NCBI RefSeq assembly: GCF_037126465.1
Contig: NC_088206.1
Span: forward strand, 52,990,841-53,054,840
Source of the DNA: Ornithodoros turicata
Taxonomy: Eukaryota > Arthropoda > Arachnida > Ixodida > Argasidae
Direction of reading: 5' to 3'
Length of the DNA stretch: 64,000 bases
The translations under genes and the position numbers were made by a program. The notes beneath the pieces were generated by a model. The model saw only the letters and a program-made list of their open reading frames with translations, made no database searches and was not told the origin of the DNA. This document shows positions 45,361 through 57,526 of the stretch, in pieces (the first letter of the stretch is position 1; each line of letters opens with the position of its first letter).

Positions 45361-45725
45361 AGGAACGTCTACACAGGTTGGGCAAAGCTACGCTCGTGCA
45401 GCGGGAACAGATTACGGTGGATACTTCTTCTTCTAGACAGTACTACTTCGTGTGGCACAGCCTAACAAACAAAGGGCAATATGGTTACTTCTTCTTATTA
45501 CAAGACATTTCTTCACCAGAGGTCGCCAGTGTTGTCGCCAATCAATTGATTAGAAACATTTTATTCGATTCTAAGCAATCTACAGGATTTACGGCCAGGG
45601 TAGGAAACTGCAAAAAATATATATACGTTTTTCATTTGGTTCACAGACCAACACCTTTTATTCTCTGGGCAGCACATCTGAAATCGATGCTGGATAAGGA
45701 TTTTATTTTTCTTCATCTATTGTAA
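45361..45725 (+). CDS. Hypothetical exon after a splice-acceptor-like site
   Basis: TTTCCTCTACAG precedes an open frame of about 120 codons (ERLHRLGKATLVQREQITVD, later VFHLVHRPTPFILWAAHLKS) ending at a stop at 45723. No family recognised. 45730-46690 shows only scattered short frames. Confidence 0.25.
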
Positions 45726-46749
45726 AATATCTTCTGCAGCATCCCGTGGTTTCCTTATCTTGCATGATTTCCCTATACTGGGAGATCGTTGACTCACCCA
45801 CACTGCATTCAACAGACACAAGCCACACAACCACCAATGTCCTAGGGTATCCCAGACTGATCCCCACGTTCTGATTCATTCTGGATGGGTTACCTTTAGA
45901 ACGTTACAAAATATCGAGAAACGTCCTAGGATAATTGAATGATGACATCGCTTCGAAGACATCCGCGCATAAATGAAACCATGCCCGCGACAACCAGTGA
46001 GATTGGCCGTGCCAGCACAGAGCTCGTGGGTTGTCAGCTGTGTGAGTTGTGGGGTTTCGTGGGTTGTTGCTCGGCTCAAGATGTCAGGAGATGTCAGAAT
46101 AACATCAGCACAGAGGGTAGCGAAGATGTGGCGACCCAAGGAATATGCAAGAAAAATCACAGCGGAGCATTTGGCGACCTCATGGGCTGCTGAAGCTATG
46201 CTTGAACTACTGAAACTATGCGATGCGTCAAGAAGTGTGGACGTGCTTCCTAGAGACTCTCCGCAAGGCAATCAGCTGTGGTTGCCATGACGGAGGGGTT
46301 ACATAAGCCCTCTGAAGGCGGTGAATGGGAGAGACACAAATGTGAATTATCATCGGGCGGTACAGAGATTCCCCCCTGTCCCCCACTCCTTCCTGCTGTA
46401 CTCTCTCCATCTGTTCACGTCTGTACGCCGCTCATAGCCGCAGTTGCTTCGTGGCGCTAAGACAAAAATAATAATAAGAAAAAGGTACGGAGATTGTACC
46501 GCATGTATTAGGCCTAATACTCAATAACGGACGAGGCAGTGCACCATTGCAACGCACGTTCTTGACAGACATTTCTGCGAGTAATTGTGCTCTCGGATGA
46601 TCGCTGAAACGAGCATTCTAAAGGAGTGGCCAGCCGCATCCTTGGAAATGGATAAATGGGTTTTATATCAGGAGAGGGGTGGGCTATAGGCTCCGACAAA
46701 GTGAAAACACCACGCCCGGGGAAGACAGTATAACCTACACTCTAAAATC

Positions 46750-47010
46750 TGTACCTCTTAAAAACCCTTTTATAAGGTACATTTTTGCAAAAATGTACCC
46801 TTTATTTTATGCGGTACGAAAGCACCTAAAAGGTACAGCACTTTTAAGGTACTGCCGTCTAACAGGTACCCCCGTATAAGAGGTACAGCCGTGTAAGAGT
46901 TACTGCCGTCTAACAGGTACAGCCATTTTAGAGGTACCGTCGTCTAAAGGGTACAACCCTCTAAGAGGTACTGCCGTCTAAGGGGTACAGTTGTCTAAGA
47001 AGTATACAGT
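46750..47010. repeat. Left subterminal GGTAC repeats
   Basis: Some dozen spaced copies of (A/G)GGTAC, commonly as AGAGGTACTGCCGTCTAA or AACAGGTACAGCC at about 18-20-bp spacing. Such repeated motifs near a transposon end are typical transposase-binding sites (inference). Confidence 0.8.
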
Positions 47011-47241
47011 CCGCACACAACAGAGAGGAACATGTTGGTGGTGACATAATCCACACGTGACGTATGGCACGCACAGTAAAATGCACGACGCGCACCATGT
47101 ATTGTGCGCTTATGCTTTGGTATCGGTAGTGGTAATACACACTCGCAGAAGTGTGCATCTGTAACATACGCGAGGGCGACCAACGTGTTGCAAGCACATG
47201 CGGAACAAAGACAAAAGGCGATCTGAATACTGATTCGCTCT

Positions 47242-48655
47242 TTATTTGACCTTCAGCGATTTCAGCAGCTGCGAAAGCCGTGGCTTTCTGTACGGCTTCG
47301 AGAATTCGTTGTCGCCCACGACATATATTTGCAGCAGGCCTAACAACTGGCCAAAAGCAGTTGGGTATGTCAAGTTTTTTACGTAGTAAACTCTCAAGCA
47401 TCGCAGCAGCACAAACTCATATAAGCATGTCCGATGGTTCCAGCTGCACAGCCTCTCCGCCACTACACCAAACAAGGCTCTCCTGCCAGAAAAAGAGTTT
47501 CGGTCCCGGAGAGGCCACCTCTTCGGGGACGGTCTGGAGTGGAACGCCGCAATTAGTGCGTGTTTGTGCCTTCCAAAATATTTGTCTCAAACAAAGGAAG
47601 CAGTCCACATACCGTTGATATCAGGTCATACTTCGAATTTTTTTGGGCGTAGGAATACGTCCACATCGACGAACGTCGGCGATTCTTTCCCTTCATGGCT
47701 GAAAAAGCCGCTAGGATGTTGGTCATCACCACCATAGCTTTATCAAAGCTTTTGCGGAATCTGACGTCGAATTCCAGTATCAGCTGAGAAAGAAATGAAG
47801 TTTAGATATTAGAGATAAAACTACACTGTCGGCTTGAGCAGTAACAGAATAGCAAAACAGATCACTTCGCTTGATTTATTTCGATCGTATGAATAATTAG
47901 TGTTGACAAACTACATCGCTACGCCGTTAAGTGAAGACGTCATTCTGACCCATGGGTGTTTTGCTGACTGGCTACTCTTGCTGGTGCCTGACCTTCCAGC
48001 AAAGCAATGTATAAAGATGATCAGATTTCCCTCCAGTATAAAATTAGAATTTTATTCCTTACTCGGGGAGCTGGATTCGAAAGGATCCATTGGAGGTGGC
48101 CATGCCACAGGGTAGTAGTGTTCGTTATACTGACGGGAGGTACATTGGCGCGCAGACTTGTCTCAACCAGTGGAGCGCGTGTCATTGGACGCTGAGACGC
48201 AGCTGGAAGCGAGGTTGGGATGATGCACTATCCCCTTGAAGGGAGGTCGATACGCACAGCGGATGAGGTCGCGTTTCGGCATCTCCGTTGTGCGTACCGA
48301 CCCTCCCTTCAACGTGATCGTAGATCATCCTGATCTCGTTTCCAGCTGTCGATTAGCGCCCGATGACACGCGCTCCGCTGGTTAAGGCAAGTGTACGCGC
48401 CACTGTATCTACATCGGAAAATATTTCAGAGCTACAACTGGGACGATAACCTGCAGCGCCAGACAAGCCTGAAATAATACACTGACGTGGAACGCTTCTA
48501 GGTTGTTAGAACCCCCAATGCAATCGCATACGCACCCTGGCAAGCTAGCGTTCACAAAGCTCACCCCACATGCACGTAGCTGTAGCGAAAATGAACAACG
48601 TTAAAGAGCAACTTACCATCAGGTGCACCTTCCCGGCCTCTGCATGTCCCTTAAC
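47242..48655 (-). CDS. Spliced gene of unknown function inside the 8.4-kb element
   Basis: A 13-codon exon 48655-48617 (VKGHAEAGKVHLM) has an AG acceptor and a perfect GTAAGT donor. An exon starting at 47783 after TTTCTTTCTCAG continues in phase 0 as LILEFDVRFRKSFDKAMVVM, then AAFSAMKGKNRRRSSMWTYS and STVCGLLPLF. A further frame at 47475-47242 (HRTCLYEFVLLRCLRVYYVK, then TYPTAFGQLLGLLQIYVVGD) ends in a stop overlapping AATAAA. The join between the last two frames is unclear and may be a short intron or a break. I do not recognise the protein; the place suggests a transposition protein. Upstream exons should lie above 48655. Confidence 0.45.
48143..48405. mobile_element. Foldback element in the intron of that gene
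   Basis: CATTGGCGCG at 48143 mirrors CGCGCCACTG ending at 48405, with TA on both sides. The arms run about 115 bp (AACCAGTGGAGCGCGTGTCA pairs with its inverse) around a short loop near 48275. Confidence 0.85.
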
Positions 48656-49065
48656 CTGTCAACTTAACCGTGCGAAGACGGCGGCTTCCTGATAACAAGT
48701 AACCTTCACACGCGGACGCGGCTGCACTTATAACGCGTGTTTCTTCCGTTGATATCAAAAGTTCGATTCGCTAGATATGAGGCAAGATAAAGAAAAAATA
48801 AGAAACTGACCCGCCTGACCTCATGAAACCACTGGAAGGTGTGGCTTGTCGGTTCGTCGACAGCTTATCTGATCCGGAATGTTCTTTTTCTTTTAGTTTT
48901 CATGTTGGCCAAACGAAAACCTGCCTCCTTCACGAACACACGGAGAGAGTTCAATCTCTTTCTGTTTTATCGATGTAAATACCCAATAAGCAATTAACTA
49001 CGCCTATACAGAATGGCATTTTCCTTCCTCACTGTGTACTCTGTGTCCCTAATGTACTTGAAACT

Positions 49066-50806
49066 ATTGAAAAAAGCACTAGAATCATTCTGGTGTTTTT
49101 GTGGTTGTGATTTGGGACATTCCTGGTGCTTTCTTCTCTGATGTTAGCATCAGAATTCCCTGGTGTTCCTAGTGTCTGTTCTCTGATGTTCCACACCAGG
49201 GCCTCTGATGGGTGTGCTCTGGTGTTGCACACCAGGATCCCTGGTGTTCTGTGACGCTCCACTGTTGAACATTATGATGTCTCATGCGTTCAATCCCGTG
49301 ATGTACTTGGTCCGTCAGGAACCTCACAATGCACTAAAAGCTGTGCATAGCTGTAGACGTGTGTGAGAGAGAGAGAGAGAGAAAGCAGGACAGTGCAAGC
49401 ACGGCACCACAGCACGAACACGGTGTTAGTGCTGTCCTGTTTGTTTTTCTCTAAGCGTTCAAAACTATGCACAGCTTTCAGAGCCTCATGTGGGCGCTGA
49501 GGAGCCAAGTACCTAACGGGATCCAATGCGTGAAACAGCATAATGTTCAATAGTCGACCATCATAAAACAACACGAAGGGATCCTGCCATGCATACATGA
49601 ATGTGCAACATTCAACCAACACGGTCAGCTCGTTATTCCGGTACTAAAGCTGCTTGGGATGTAGTCATTAATGTTAGCGACTCATCAAACCAGTCAACAA
49701 TACAACAAGATATCAAAGGTTTCTTTCTACTGCAAAGGTGTCCCAGCTGTTAGCAGGCTACTAATTGTTTGCATATAGTATACTGAGAATCAAAAATAGG
49801 AACAGACAAGCACGTGTAACAAAACTGTCTATATTACTGCTACCATTGATGATACACATTTAGGAGAAGTATGCACTCCACACTATAAAAGTACAAAAAG
49901 GAGCAATGTTATTTCTTCTGCGAGTGTGAATACATCACATGCGGCACAGTTATAATTTAGAAAAGCATACTCGATCAACTCTTCAGTCATTTTCCGTCCT
50001 CTCTTCCTGTAGTCCACATCCCATGAAGAATCAGTTCACATGATGCCGGACGAAACGCACATTCAAAGACGTCACACCAACGACCAGTCGTCACATCTGC
50101 CCCGAATGCATCTCTAGTATTTTCTCATACTTCCACTTGTGCAGAGGTTGGAAAGCAAACTACGGCATATAATGCAGAACTTCGGAACACATATTCAAAG
50201 TTGTTCACATTCGTGCGCAGTTTTTATGTTGAAAACCAGGACGGAACGCTACCTTAGCCACCACGGCCAGCTCGTTGAGTTCAAAGTTCAAAACAGACAC
50301 TAATGCCGATGGCGCTGTCGCTGTCTTATGTGACAATGAGAGCGTAAAGTTTCGTTTCAAACTCGAGTGAAAGCCGCAAAGCGTGTCAATTTCGACACTC
50401 TGGGGAATTATTTGCAATGCGAATTATCATTCGTTTGGAAAAGAAGTTGTGCTAAGGAACTCATGATCATTGTAAATAGCGGTTTTCATGGTAACAACCT
50501 GTAGTGCTTGTACCCTGGCGCCTGTAGGTCTGGTGTCTGTGAACCACACCAGACCGCTCTAACGGTCACGTTAAAACACTACGTCTGTCTAGTGCGCACA
50601 CCAAGCATGCTAGAAGGCACCAGAATCATTCTGGTGTCGTAGTAGTCCACTCTGGTGTTGACATCAGGAGAACTCGACAGCTCCAGAATCACCCTGGTAT
50701 CATCACCAGAAATTTTTGATGTGCACATTACAAACGTCAAAAGAGTCTAGTGTTAACGCCAGGAACATCAGGAAACACCAGAATAATTCTGGTGATTTTT
50801 TCAATC
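49066..50806. mobile_element. Element with CTGGTGT-rich inverted ends
   Basis: TTGAAAAAAGCACTAGAAT reads in from the left and TTGAAAAAATCACCAGAAT from the right, each followed by ATTCTGGTGTTT. Many CTGGTGT/ACACCAG copies lie near both ends (49090-49250 and 50525-50790). The middle has an (AG)n tract (49365-49381) within an imperfect hairpin (49340-49470). No transposase seen. Confidence 0.6.
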
Positions 50807-51019
50807 GGGTGACGCAGACGATTTAAACAAAAGTACCACGGTTGAGGCTCTTCAGCTGACGACACAGACAGGAACGTTTTATCATCCGCCGTGAATGAAA
50901 CAATCATAGTTGTAAATCAATCTTTATCTCCAAGTCCGTGCGAAGTACATGCATTATCTGACTGCATGGAACCCTTTGGGGCGTTACTTGAACGCAGGAA
51001 GTGCTGAAAGCAGTGGATA

Positions 51020-51158
51020 GCACAATAAGATTTTGCGCAAGAGGTACTGCTTTATACGGTACAAGTCACCGTACCTCATAAACTGACCGTATACCCCATA
51101 AATATGCTTGTATACCTGATACATTCAAAGCGAGATCCTTTGTCTCGCCCAGTACCTC
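51020..51158. repeat. Right subterminal GGTAC repeats, interrupted
   Basis: GAGGTACTGC, CGGTACAAG, CGTACCTC and related motifs here continue at 55055-55134 on the far side of the Kolobok-like insertion. Confidence 0.65.
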
Positions 51159-51162
51159 TTAA

Positions 51163-54100
51163 AGGGACAGTCGCATCGACCACAGATCGATTCCGAAACC
51201 ACAGTGAAATGAGATTCCCCGTCCTTCACTGACCATGACTCCGAAAGTCCCATTCCGATCGACGGAATACTTTTTGCATAATTCGTGTGTAAGCGGCGCT
51301 ACAGCAGACGACGGATGCGGTCGTCAAGCGGAACTCCCTGCTGAGAATCTTTAGCAACGTCACAAGGAATCTGACCAATAAGAACGCAGCGAGCCAGAGG
51401 AGTCCCCGCGGCTTGCAGCTTGCATGAGCAAGGTCAGGGAGACGAAGGCGACGGCACATACGGAGATGGCGGACTCGGAACGCGGAAGTGGCGAATCGTG
51501 CTGTTCAAATGCCTTTAGTAATAGCTCCCGTGACGAATATGCATGTTTGATGACGGCCCATATTCGACGGATCCGCTTCTTCTGCAAGTCGCTGGTGATG
51601 TACGTGCCGCAGCTGCGTTAGCGCAACAGAACGAGCCTCAGGACCACTGCTTTAGGTACGTTCATGATCGGAGTGCTCAATACTTAATCCCGTGACATTC
51701 ACACTACGGCGCAGGAAACAATCCAAGTGTTTGTGCGGCGTCTGTGCTTCCCAGGAACCGGATGAGCACCTATATGCTGCAGTGCTGGTGAAGTGGCAGA
51801 GTTGTGCAATGACGGCACGCACCACGCGCACGCATCACACTTTGTTCCCAGTTGTCTGTCATCGGCCAGAACTTCTGGTGGTGTATCCACCGCAGTATTG
51901 CAGCGACGATCACAGTCTTCGCCTACTGTGCCCACGATAGATAGGCACGTCGAGCAATCCTTATTTTCGTAGTTGTCGTCGTTGTTTGCACACACGACGA
52001 ATGCCCCATGCAAGTTACGAAGGCTCTAACCAACTGTGCAACTCAAAGGCCGGGTTAGGATTAGAATGATTGTCAGGAAATTACTGTGCTACGTGTTTAG
52101 GAAAGTGTCCTTTCCTTTTACAGCTACGTCAGGTTCACTGCTTATTGTGTGTTTACAAGCTGAGTTTGGAGATTCCTTGGACCGAGAAACAGACGACAGA
52201 TACCAGGGTGTGTCGTCCGCATGATTCGCCAACGTTTTTCCATCCTGGTCCTATCGGGACTATCATCTTTAGTGTGCCTCATTTCCTGTTCACACCTACA
52301 CCATAATAGACTTGTGTAGTTTCCAATTGAGAAGTGTGAAACAGAATCTGTGTTACCACAGTAATCCCGAGAAGTGCAAAGGAATAGGCAGGAGCAATAA
52401 ACTACCTGGCCATAAGTGACAGTTATACTTTTAATGGTAGTGTAATGCTTCTTATCGTTGGCAGTATTATAGCATGTGAGGGATATAACACATCAAATAA
52501 TTTCAGGTAACGTTTCATAACTCACTAATGGTACAGTTACACCTTATTATCATAGTAAGTGATACATCTGTCTGGGAATGTCCAAAATTTGTCATTACCA
52601 CGGAAGATTGTTCTGCCTTGATACAGCAAAACAAATTTTGATACCTGCCATTGATCCAATTTTTTTAGCACCACTGTTTTGAAAACAGCTTTCAAGATTG
52701 TAACTTCAGAGATCCTTGGCAGAGCATTACCTCTTGTCTATGTATTATAATAATTATTATAATGACAGGCAATAAGTTACGCAAATGTGAATAAATCTTT
52801 GTGTTGACTGAGTGTTGTCCATTCAAGAGCCATTGCACAAGTCCACATCCAACTCTTCACACACAGATATTTATTATTTGCTATGCGCAGACAGTTATCA
52901 GCGTGCACCACACTGGCAATGTCTCTTGGGATCTGAAGCGGGGACTTACAAAAATAAAAAAATAAAATAAACAGTTTTGTAAGTACTTCAATTGCAATGA
53001 AAACGGGACGGTTGGACAGTAAATTGGATGATTTCATTATAACAGTGGTACACAGGAAAAGAACTCTGGGTGTTGGGGGGGATCTGGATCGATCTCTGGG
53101 CACAACAAAGTGTAAAATTTTGGAAGGGTTAGTACATCCTGAAATGACCCTCATGCCTCAGACCCCACTACTCGAATAATGCACCTCCCTTTTACAGTAA
53201 GAGGCCTCTTACTATCTACGGCATATCCTATCAAAGCTCAAAGGACAGCAAATTTGGCCAATGCTTATGTGACAGTGCCTCGCAGAACATGCAGCTTTTC
53301 TGTTGAATTGACACTACATCTCTGGTAGCCCCTTTAATGTCTGGAGGTAGGTGCATCATTTTACATTGAACCAGCAGTAATGTATAGCATTGCAAAAAAG
53401 GAAACAAGGGCTTAATCTCAACGCTGCATCAGCATCATTCATCATCTCACAATACCGTTGTTGTTGTCAGCCTCTGCACAAAGATTTGGGTGGACCTGAA
53501 ACGGACCTTTTTTTTTTCTTTTCATTTCCTGCTGTCAAGTTATTTTGTCTTGGCATGTAGCTGTGAGATGTCAGTAGAAGCCATGAAGTCATTCTCTTTA
53601 CTTCTTGAACTTGGATGAAGAAAGCACTGTTCTGGAAGATCCTAATTTGTCAGAGGCGTCGTAAAGGCATTAGTGTAAAAACCAGGTCTCTCAGCAAAAT
53701 TGCCGTGCACACACGTACATTCTTTGATGCCGTTTCGTGGATGGATGGGACTTGGATCAGCAGCACCTGGTCCTTCTATAACACAGAACATCAAAAGTGC
53801 ACCTCAAGTTGGCTACGACAACCGCAAAAACCGCCGCCCTACAGCACACAAACAGTTCACAAACAGAGAGATAAAAGGAAACTGGGAAGTGGTTTATGGC
53901 GCTTATGTTACGGACAGAGGTACTGTTTGTATATAGTGCCTGATTCTAACACCAGCACACAAACAGCGTCAGTTCTTCCTTTTAGTGATCGGGGTTCATA
54001 GTTTGCGAACTGTTCTGTGTCCAAAAATTTTAAACACATTATATGTATTTAAGTAATATACGTACCACTTGCGCTTGACCCTGTCGAGCTGCCTGCAGCT

Positions 54101-55043
54101 GTAATACACATGAAAACCAATTATGTCTACCACATTCCACAAAAGTCACAGGTTCAGTAACAGGGAAAGTTTCATGATAACGCGTCCGACAACGAGAAAA
54201 GCCAATCACGTTCATATGAATGACGTGTTCTTTTACTTGTTTATTGTATTTTATTTATCTAGTTATTAATCATAGGTTAGGGGATACCTTACGTTGTACC
54301 GATTTCGTCTTTTGCTGCTAAGTTACTCACGCGCAAGAGTGACAGACCCGATTGGGAAACTACATAGACATTGTGACTTACTGTCGAAGTTGCTGGCTCG
54401 CTTTGTTCGTGGAACACTGTCGGAACGGCGTCAAGTTTCAATTCGTTCCTTTTTTGTGTCAATCCAAGTTGCACTTGCATGATGTTCTCATCCAGGTACA
54501 CATTATCGGTGAAATGCGAGGAGCATACACGGACAGCATGAACACTCCTTGCTTCATCTGGATACCCGCTAGATGTAGCTGCTTCCAACTTTCGCTTCGT
54601 CTGGGGTCTGGCTGTACCTGTATCCTTGGCGTGCGAAATCAAACATCGAGGTTTTCGAAGGAAGTTTTCCTGGAGTCCGGAACGCTGCGTCGGTTTCCAA
54701 GCGACATATCACGCGAAGGATGCAAGCGTAGAGATAGTATCCGCGTCACTAGAAAGTGTCACATGTGAATAGGGGCGACGTGCCGGAAAAAAAAAAAAGC
54801 AGCCCCAGACTTGGCGGCAGACGACAGCGTCCTTCACAGAGGATTAGCCAGATTCCACCTTGCGTCACGAGATGTTGTTGGCGCTGGCGCTTTCGAGGAT
54901 CAAAACGAAACCGTATCTTTTAAATTCGATTCCTCATCACCCGGTCCGTTTTGGAAGGAGAAAATTTGGCAAATAGCTCGTGGTAATGTACCGAAAACAT
55001 TGGTATTGGATTCGTAACCACGGTTCCGGATGCGACAGTCCCT
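51163..55043 (-). mobile_element. Kolobok-like DNA transposon, long copy
   Basis: Same ends and TTAA flanks (51159-51162 and 55044-55047) as 28945-30493. The outer ~0.6 kb and ~0.95 kb match the short copy closely. The extra 51778-54110 is present only here. It holds no frame I can identify as a transposase, though small ORFs exist. It could be the missing core of the family or a separate insertion. Confidence 0.78.
54289..54642 (-). pseudogene. THAP zinc-finger protein fragment, long copy
   Basis: HAVRVCSSHFTDNVY keeps the C-x2-H zinc pair of the THAP fold, and ELKLDAVPTVF is the conserved C-terminal block. The frame continues into a Ser/Val-rich tail. An upstream N-terminal half with the first Cys pair was not found, so it may lie in another exon or be lost. 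Confidence 0.7.
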
Positions 55044-55162
55044 TTAAAGAAACTGCGGAAAAGCACTGATGTACCTGATATTTACCAGGTACAGCTCGAT
55101 ATAAGGGACGTTATAAGGTACCGATTTTAGAGTGTACAAGCAATTTTAAGGATGTTGATCCC

Positions 55163-55800
55163 GAGCGTATATTCCCGACCGTGGTTCTCAATATGTGCCC
55201 TTGGAACGGACGGACATCAAACTATTGGGATAGGATGGTGGGCTTGTTGGAATACATTGTGAACGCTAGGAACACAATGGCAGACTCATGGAAGCTGGTC
55301 GCGTGGATTACCGCTGCTCAAGCAAGGAGACCCTGAATGCATCACAACCTGGCCGATCTCTCCTGTGCGAACTATTGCAAAGTTGTATACGGGATGCTGG
55401 ACATCACGGCTCCCATGATGGCTGGGCATCGAGCTGGGCACCGAGGGGTCTTGTCAAAGTGTCAAAAGGGGTTCGTCGCACATGACGGCGTCTTTGAGCA
55501 CTATTTTGTGCTCCAGGACCGTGTGAGGAGTGTCAGAATCGGCAGAAAGGATCTGTGTATTGGACTGTTGAACTTCTCAAACGCTTTTGGATCAGTGCGT
55601 CATGACGTGGTGCAGGCACCTGTGGAAGGCACGTTCTTCCTTGTGTGACATTATAGAAGGTACGTAGGAAATGCTTATACTTTTGTGACCACCTCCGCGG
55701 TTTGCACGGAGCCCATACGCACTTTATCTAGCCTTAGGCGAGGATGCCCGCTGAGGGGATTGCTGTTAAACATGGACGTGGGCGGGAGCGGTGTAACGTC
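55163..55800 (+). pseudogene. R2-type retrotransposon reverse transcriptase fragment
   Basis: In shifted frames the RT core is recognisable: DPECITTW-ISPVRTIAKLY, then QKGFVAHDGVFEHYFVLQ, LLNFSNAFGSVRHD (first catalytic motif region) and EPIRTLSSLRRGCPL. The YxDD region is not reached before homology is lost. The pattern is that of R2/NeSL-type elements. Confidence 0.75.
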
Positions 55801-55972
55801 CTGAATTCAGGGGGACCCCAGATCCCAATCGGCGCCCCCTTCCATCCCCGACCGCTACCACCAATTTTGTCTGGGTCCCAAAAATTCGAGGCAGCTCATG
55901 ACACGCATGATACTGAGAGTTGAGCAAAACATCTTGGAACCCGTGAACACTTTCATGTCATGTCGTCGTGAG

Positions 55973-56473
55973 CAGTCTTGGGTAGTAACTAAGTTACTTC
56001 TAAGTTGTAACTGTAACTAGTTACTTTTGGGTTAACTAGTTACAGTAACTAGTTACATTTCCAGAAAAGTAGCTTTTAACTGTAACTAGTTACTGCTTTT
56101 GTGAATGTAACTGCAAAATGTAACTAGTTACTCGAATAAATGTCGATCCTTTTTTACGTACGTACACAGGTCGTATTTTTCCCTGTGGGAGAGCCACATA
56201 TTGACTTATACAGCTTCTGGTGAAGTGCAATAATACTTTTATCGCACTTAAGTAAATGTAAATAAATGTACGTTTTTAACGATTGTATCACACTGTCATG
56301 GTCATTTTTATAAAAAGTAACTGTAATATAACTAAGTTACTTTCTTTCAGTCACTGTAACTGTAACTAGTTACTTGACCAAGAAAGGAACTATAACTGTA
56401 ACTTAGTTACTTAACCAAAAAGTACCTATAACTGTAACTCAGTTACTTTTTAGAAGTAACTTGCCCAAGACTG
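55973..56473. mobile_element. hAT MITE with AACTAGTTAC repeats
   Basis: CAGTCTTGGGTAGTAACT at 55973 and its inverse (CAGTCTTGGGCAAGTTACTT read from 56473). Exact 8-bp flanks GTCGTGAG at 55965-55972 and 56474-56481. The interior is dominated by GTAACTAGTTAC motifs. Confidence 0.92.
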
Positions 56474-56929
56474 GTCGTGAGTTCTCCCGCATCAGTCGAC
56501 AAAGCCTTGACTATGCTGGCAATTTGATCGATTCAGGAAAAGGGTTTATGGCATTTTATTCGCATGCGGCACCTGAGATAACACTTTGGCGCCTCACCTC
56601 CATGAGAATTTTGCGGCCCCTTCACAAATTCAGGTGGTCTACAGTAACCCCTGTATCCCTTCCCTTCTCTTTTTTGTTATTCTGCATTAAACATATCCCC
56701 CCCTGTATCCCCCCCCCCCCCACGTGAAAAACCGTTTCTATTGGCTGAGATTTCAAAGAAATGAAACGCCTGGTCATTGCGCGTGAGCTCGTGACGAATC
56801 ACAGCGAAGCGGTGCATTTATATCGCGCGGCACGGAATAACGAAACGTTGAGCACCATACGTTGAGCATCGAGTTGAGCAGGGTCGTGGGTCCTATCATT
56901 CGTAAGGGAGCGAAACACGCGGCATTGTA

Positions 56930-57165
56930 CACTCTTAAAAATGAACTTCACCGCATAGCACGCTCCTAGCCAACCATCATCTCAAATGATACCGTTATCT
57001 GCCCTGATTTGGCGTACGCCTTTTCTGTGACAATTATGAACAGCATAAGTGTCACAGAAAAGGCGTACGCCTCCCGTTTCCAACAAATCAGGACAGATAA
57101 CGATATCGTTCGAGGTGATGGTTGGCTAGTTGCGTGCTATGCGGTGAAGTTCATTTTTAAGAGTG
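56930..57165. mobile_element. Foldback MITE, GGCGTACGCC subfamily
   Basis: CACTCTTAAAAATGAAC to TTTTTAAGAGTG with TA at 56928-56929 and 57166-57167. The left inner arm has lost about 20 bp (TGATTTGGCGTACGCC) relative to the right. Confidence 0.9.
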
Positions 57166-57526
57166 TATTATTGCATGTGCAGACCATCTAACACCTGTTG
57201 CCAAGAGCCCAGACAAATTGCGACAGAGGATTAACGACTAGATGCAACGACTATAAACATGCGGGAGTGCAAGAGCGGACCCATGTTCCATACCGTTGGC
57301 GGCAGAGCTAAATGCTTTTAAGTTATTAGTGTTACCTGACATGAGCCGCGTTTCCATGAACTCGACAAAAGCGGGTCGAGCTGGTTTATCGCAGTAAATT
57401 CTCTCCCATCAGGCCGTGTCAACCAATCGTCTAGGGAGGATTGATGTGAGGAGGTGCGATAAGTCAACTCCACCCGTTTCTGCCGGGTTCATGTAACCGC
57501 GGCTATGGAGATTAAGAAGGTGGCAG

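Larger units (their letters stand above)
46738..55134 (-). mobile_element. 8.4-kb TA-flanked inverted-repeat element with a spliced gene
   Basis: The ends are CACTCTAAAATCTGTACC at 46738 and, inverted, CACTCTAAAATCGGTACC at 55134, flanked by TA (46736-46737 and 55135-55136). Both ends carry subterminal GGTAC-rich repeats. The interior holds a minus-strand spliced gene (about 47242-48655) and is invaded by a foldback element (48143-48405), a CTGGTGT-repeat element (49066-50806) and a Kolobok-like element (51163-55043). Without the last two it is about 2.8 kb. The outermost bases match those of the foldback MITEs (CACTCTTAAAA). Confidence 0.7.
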
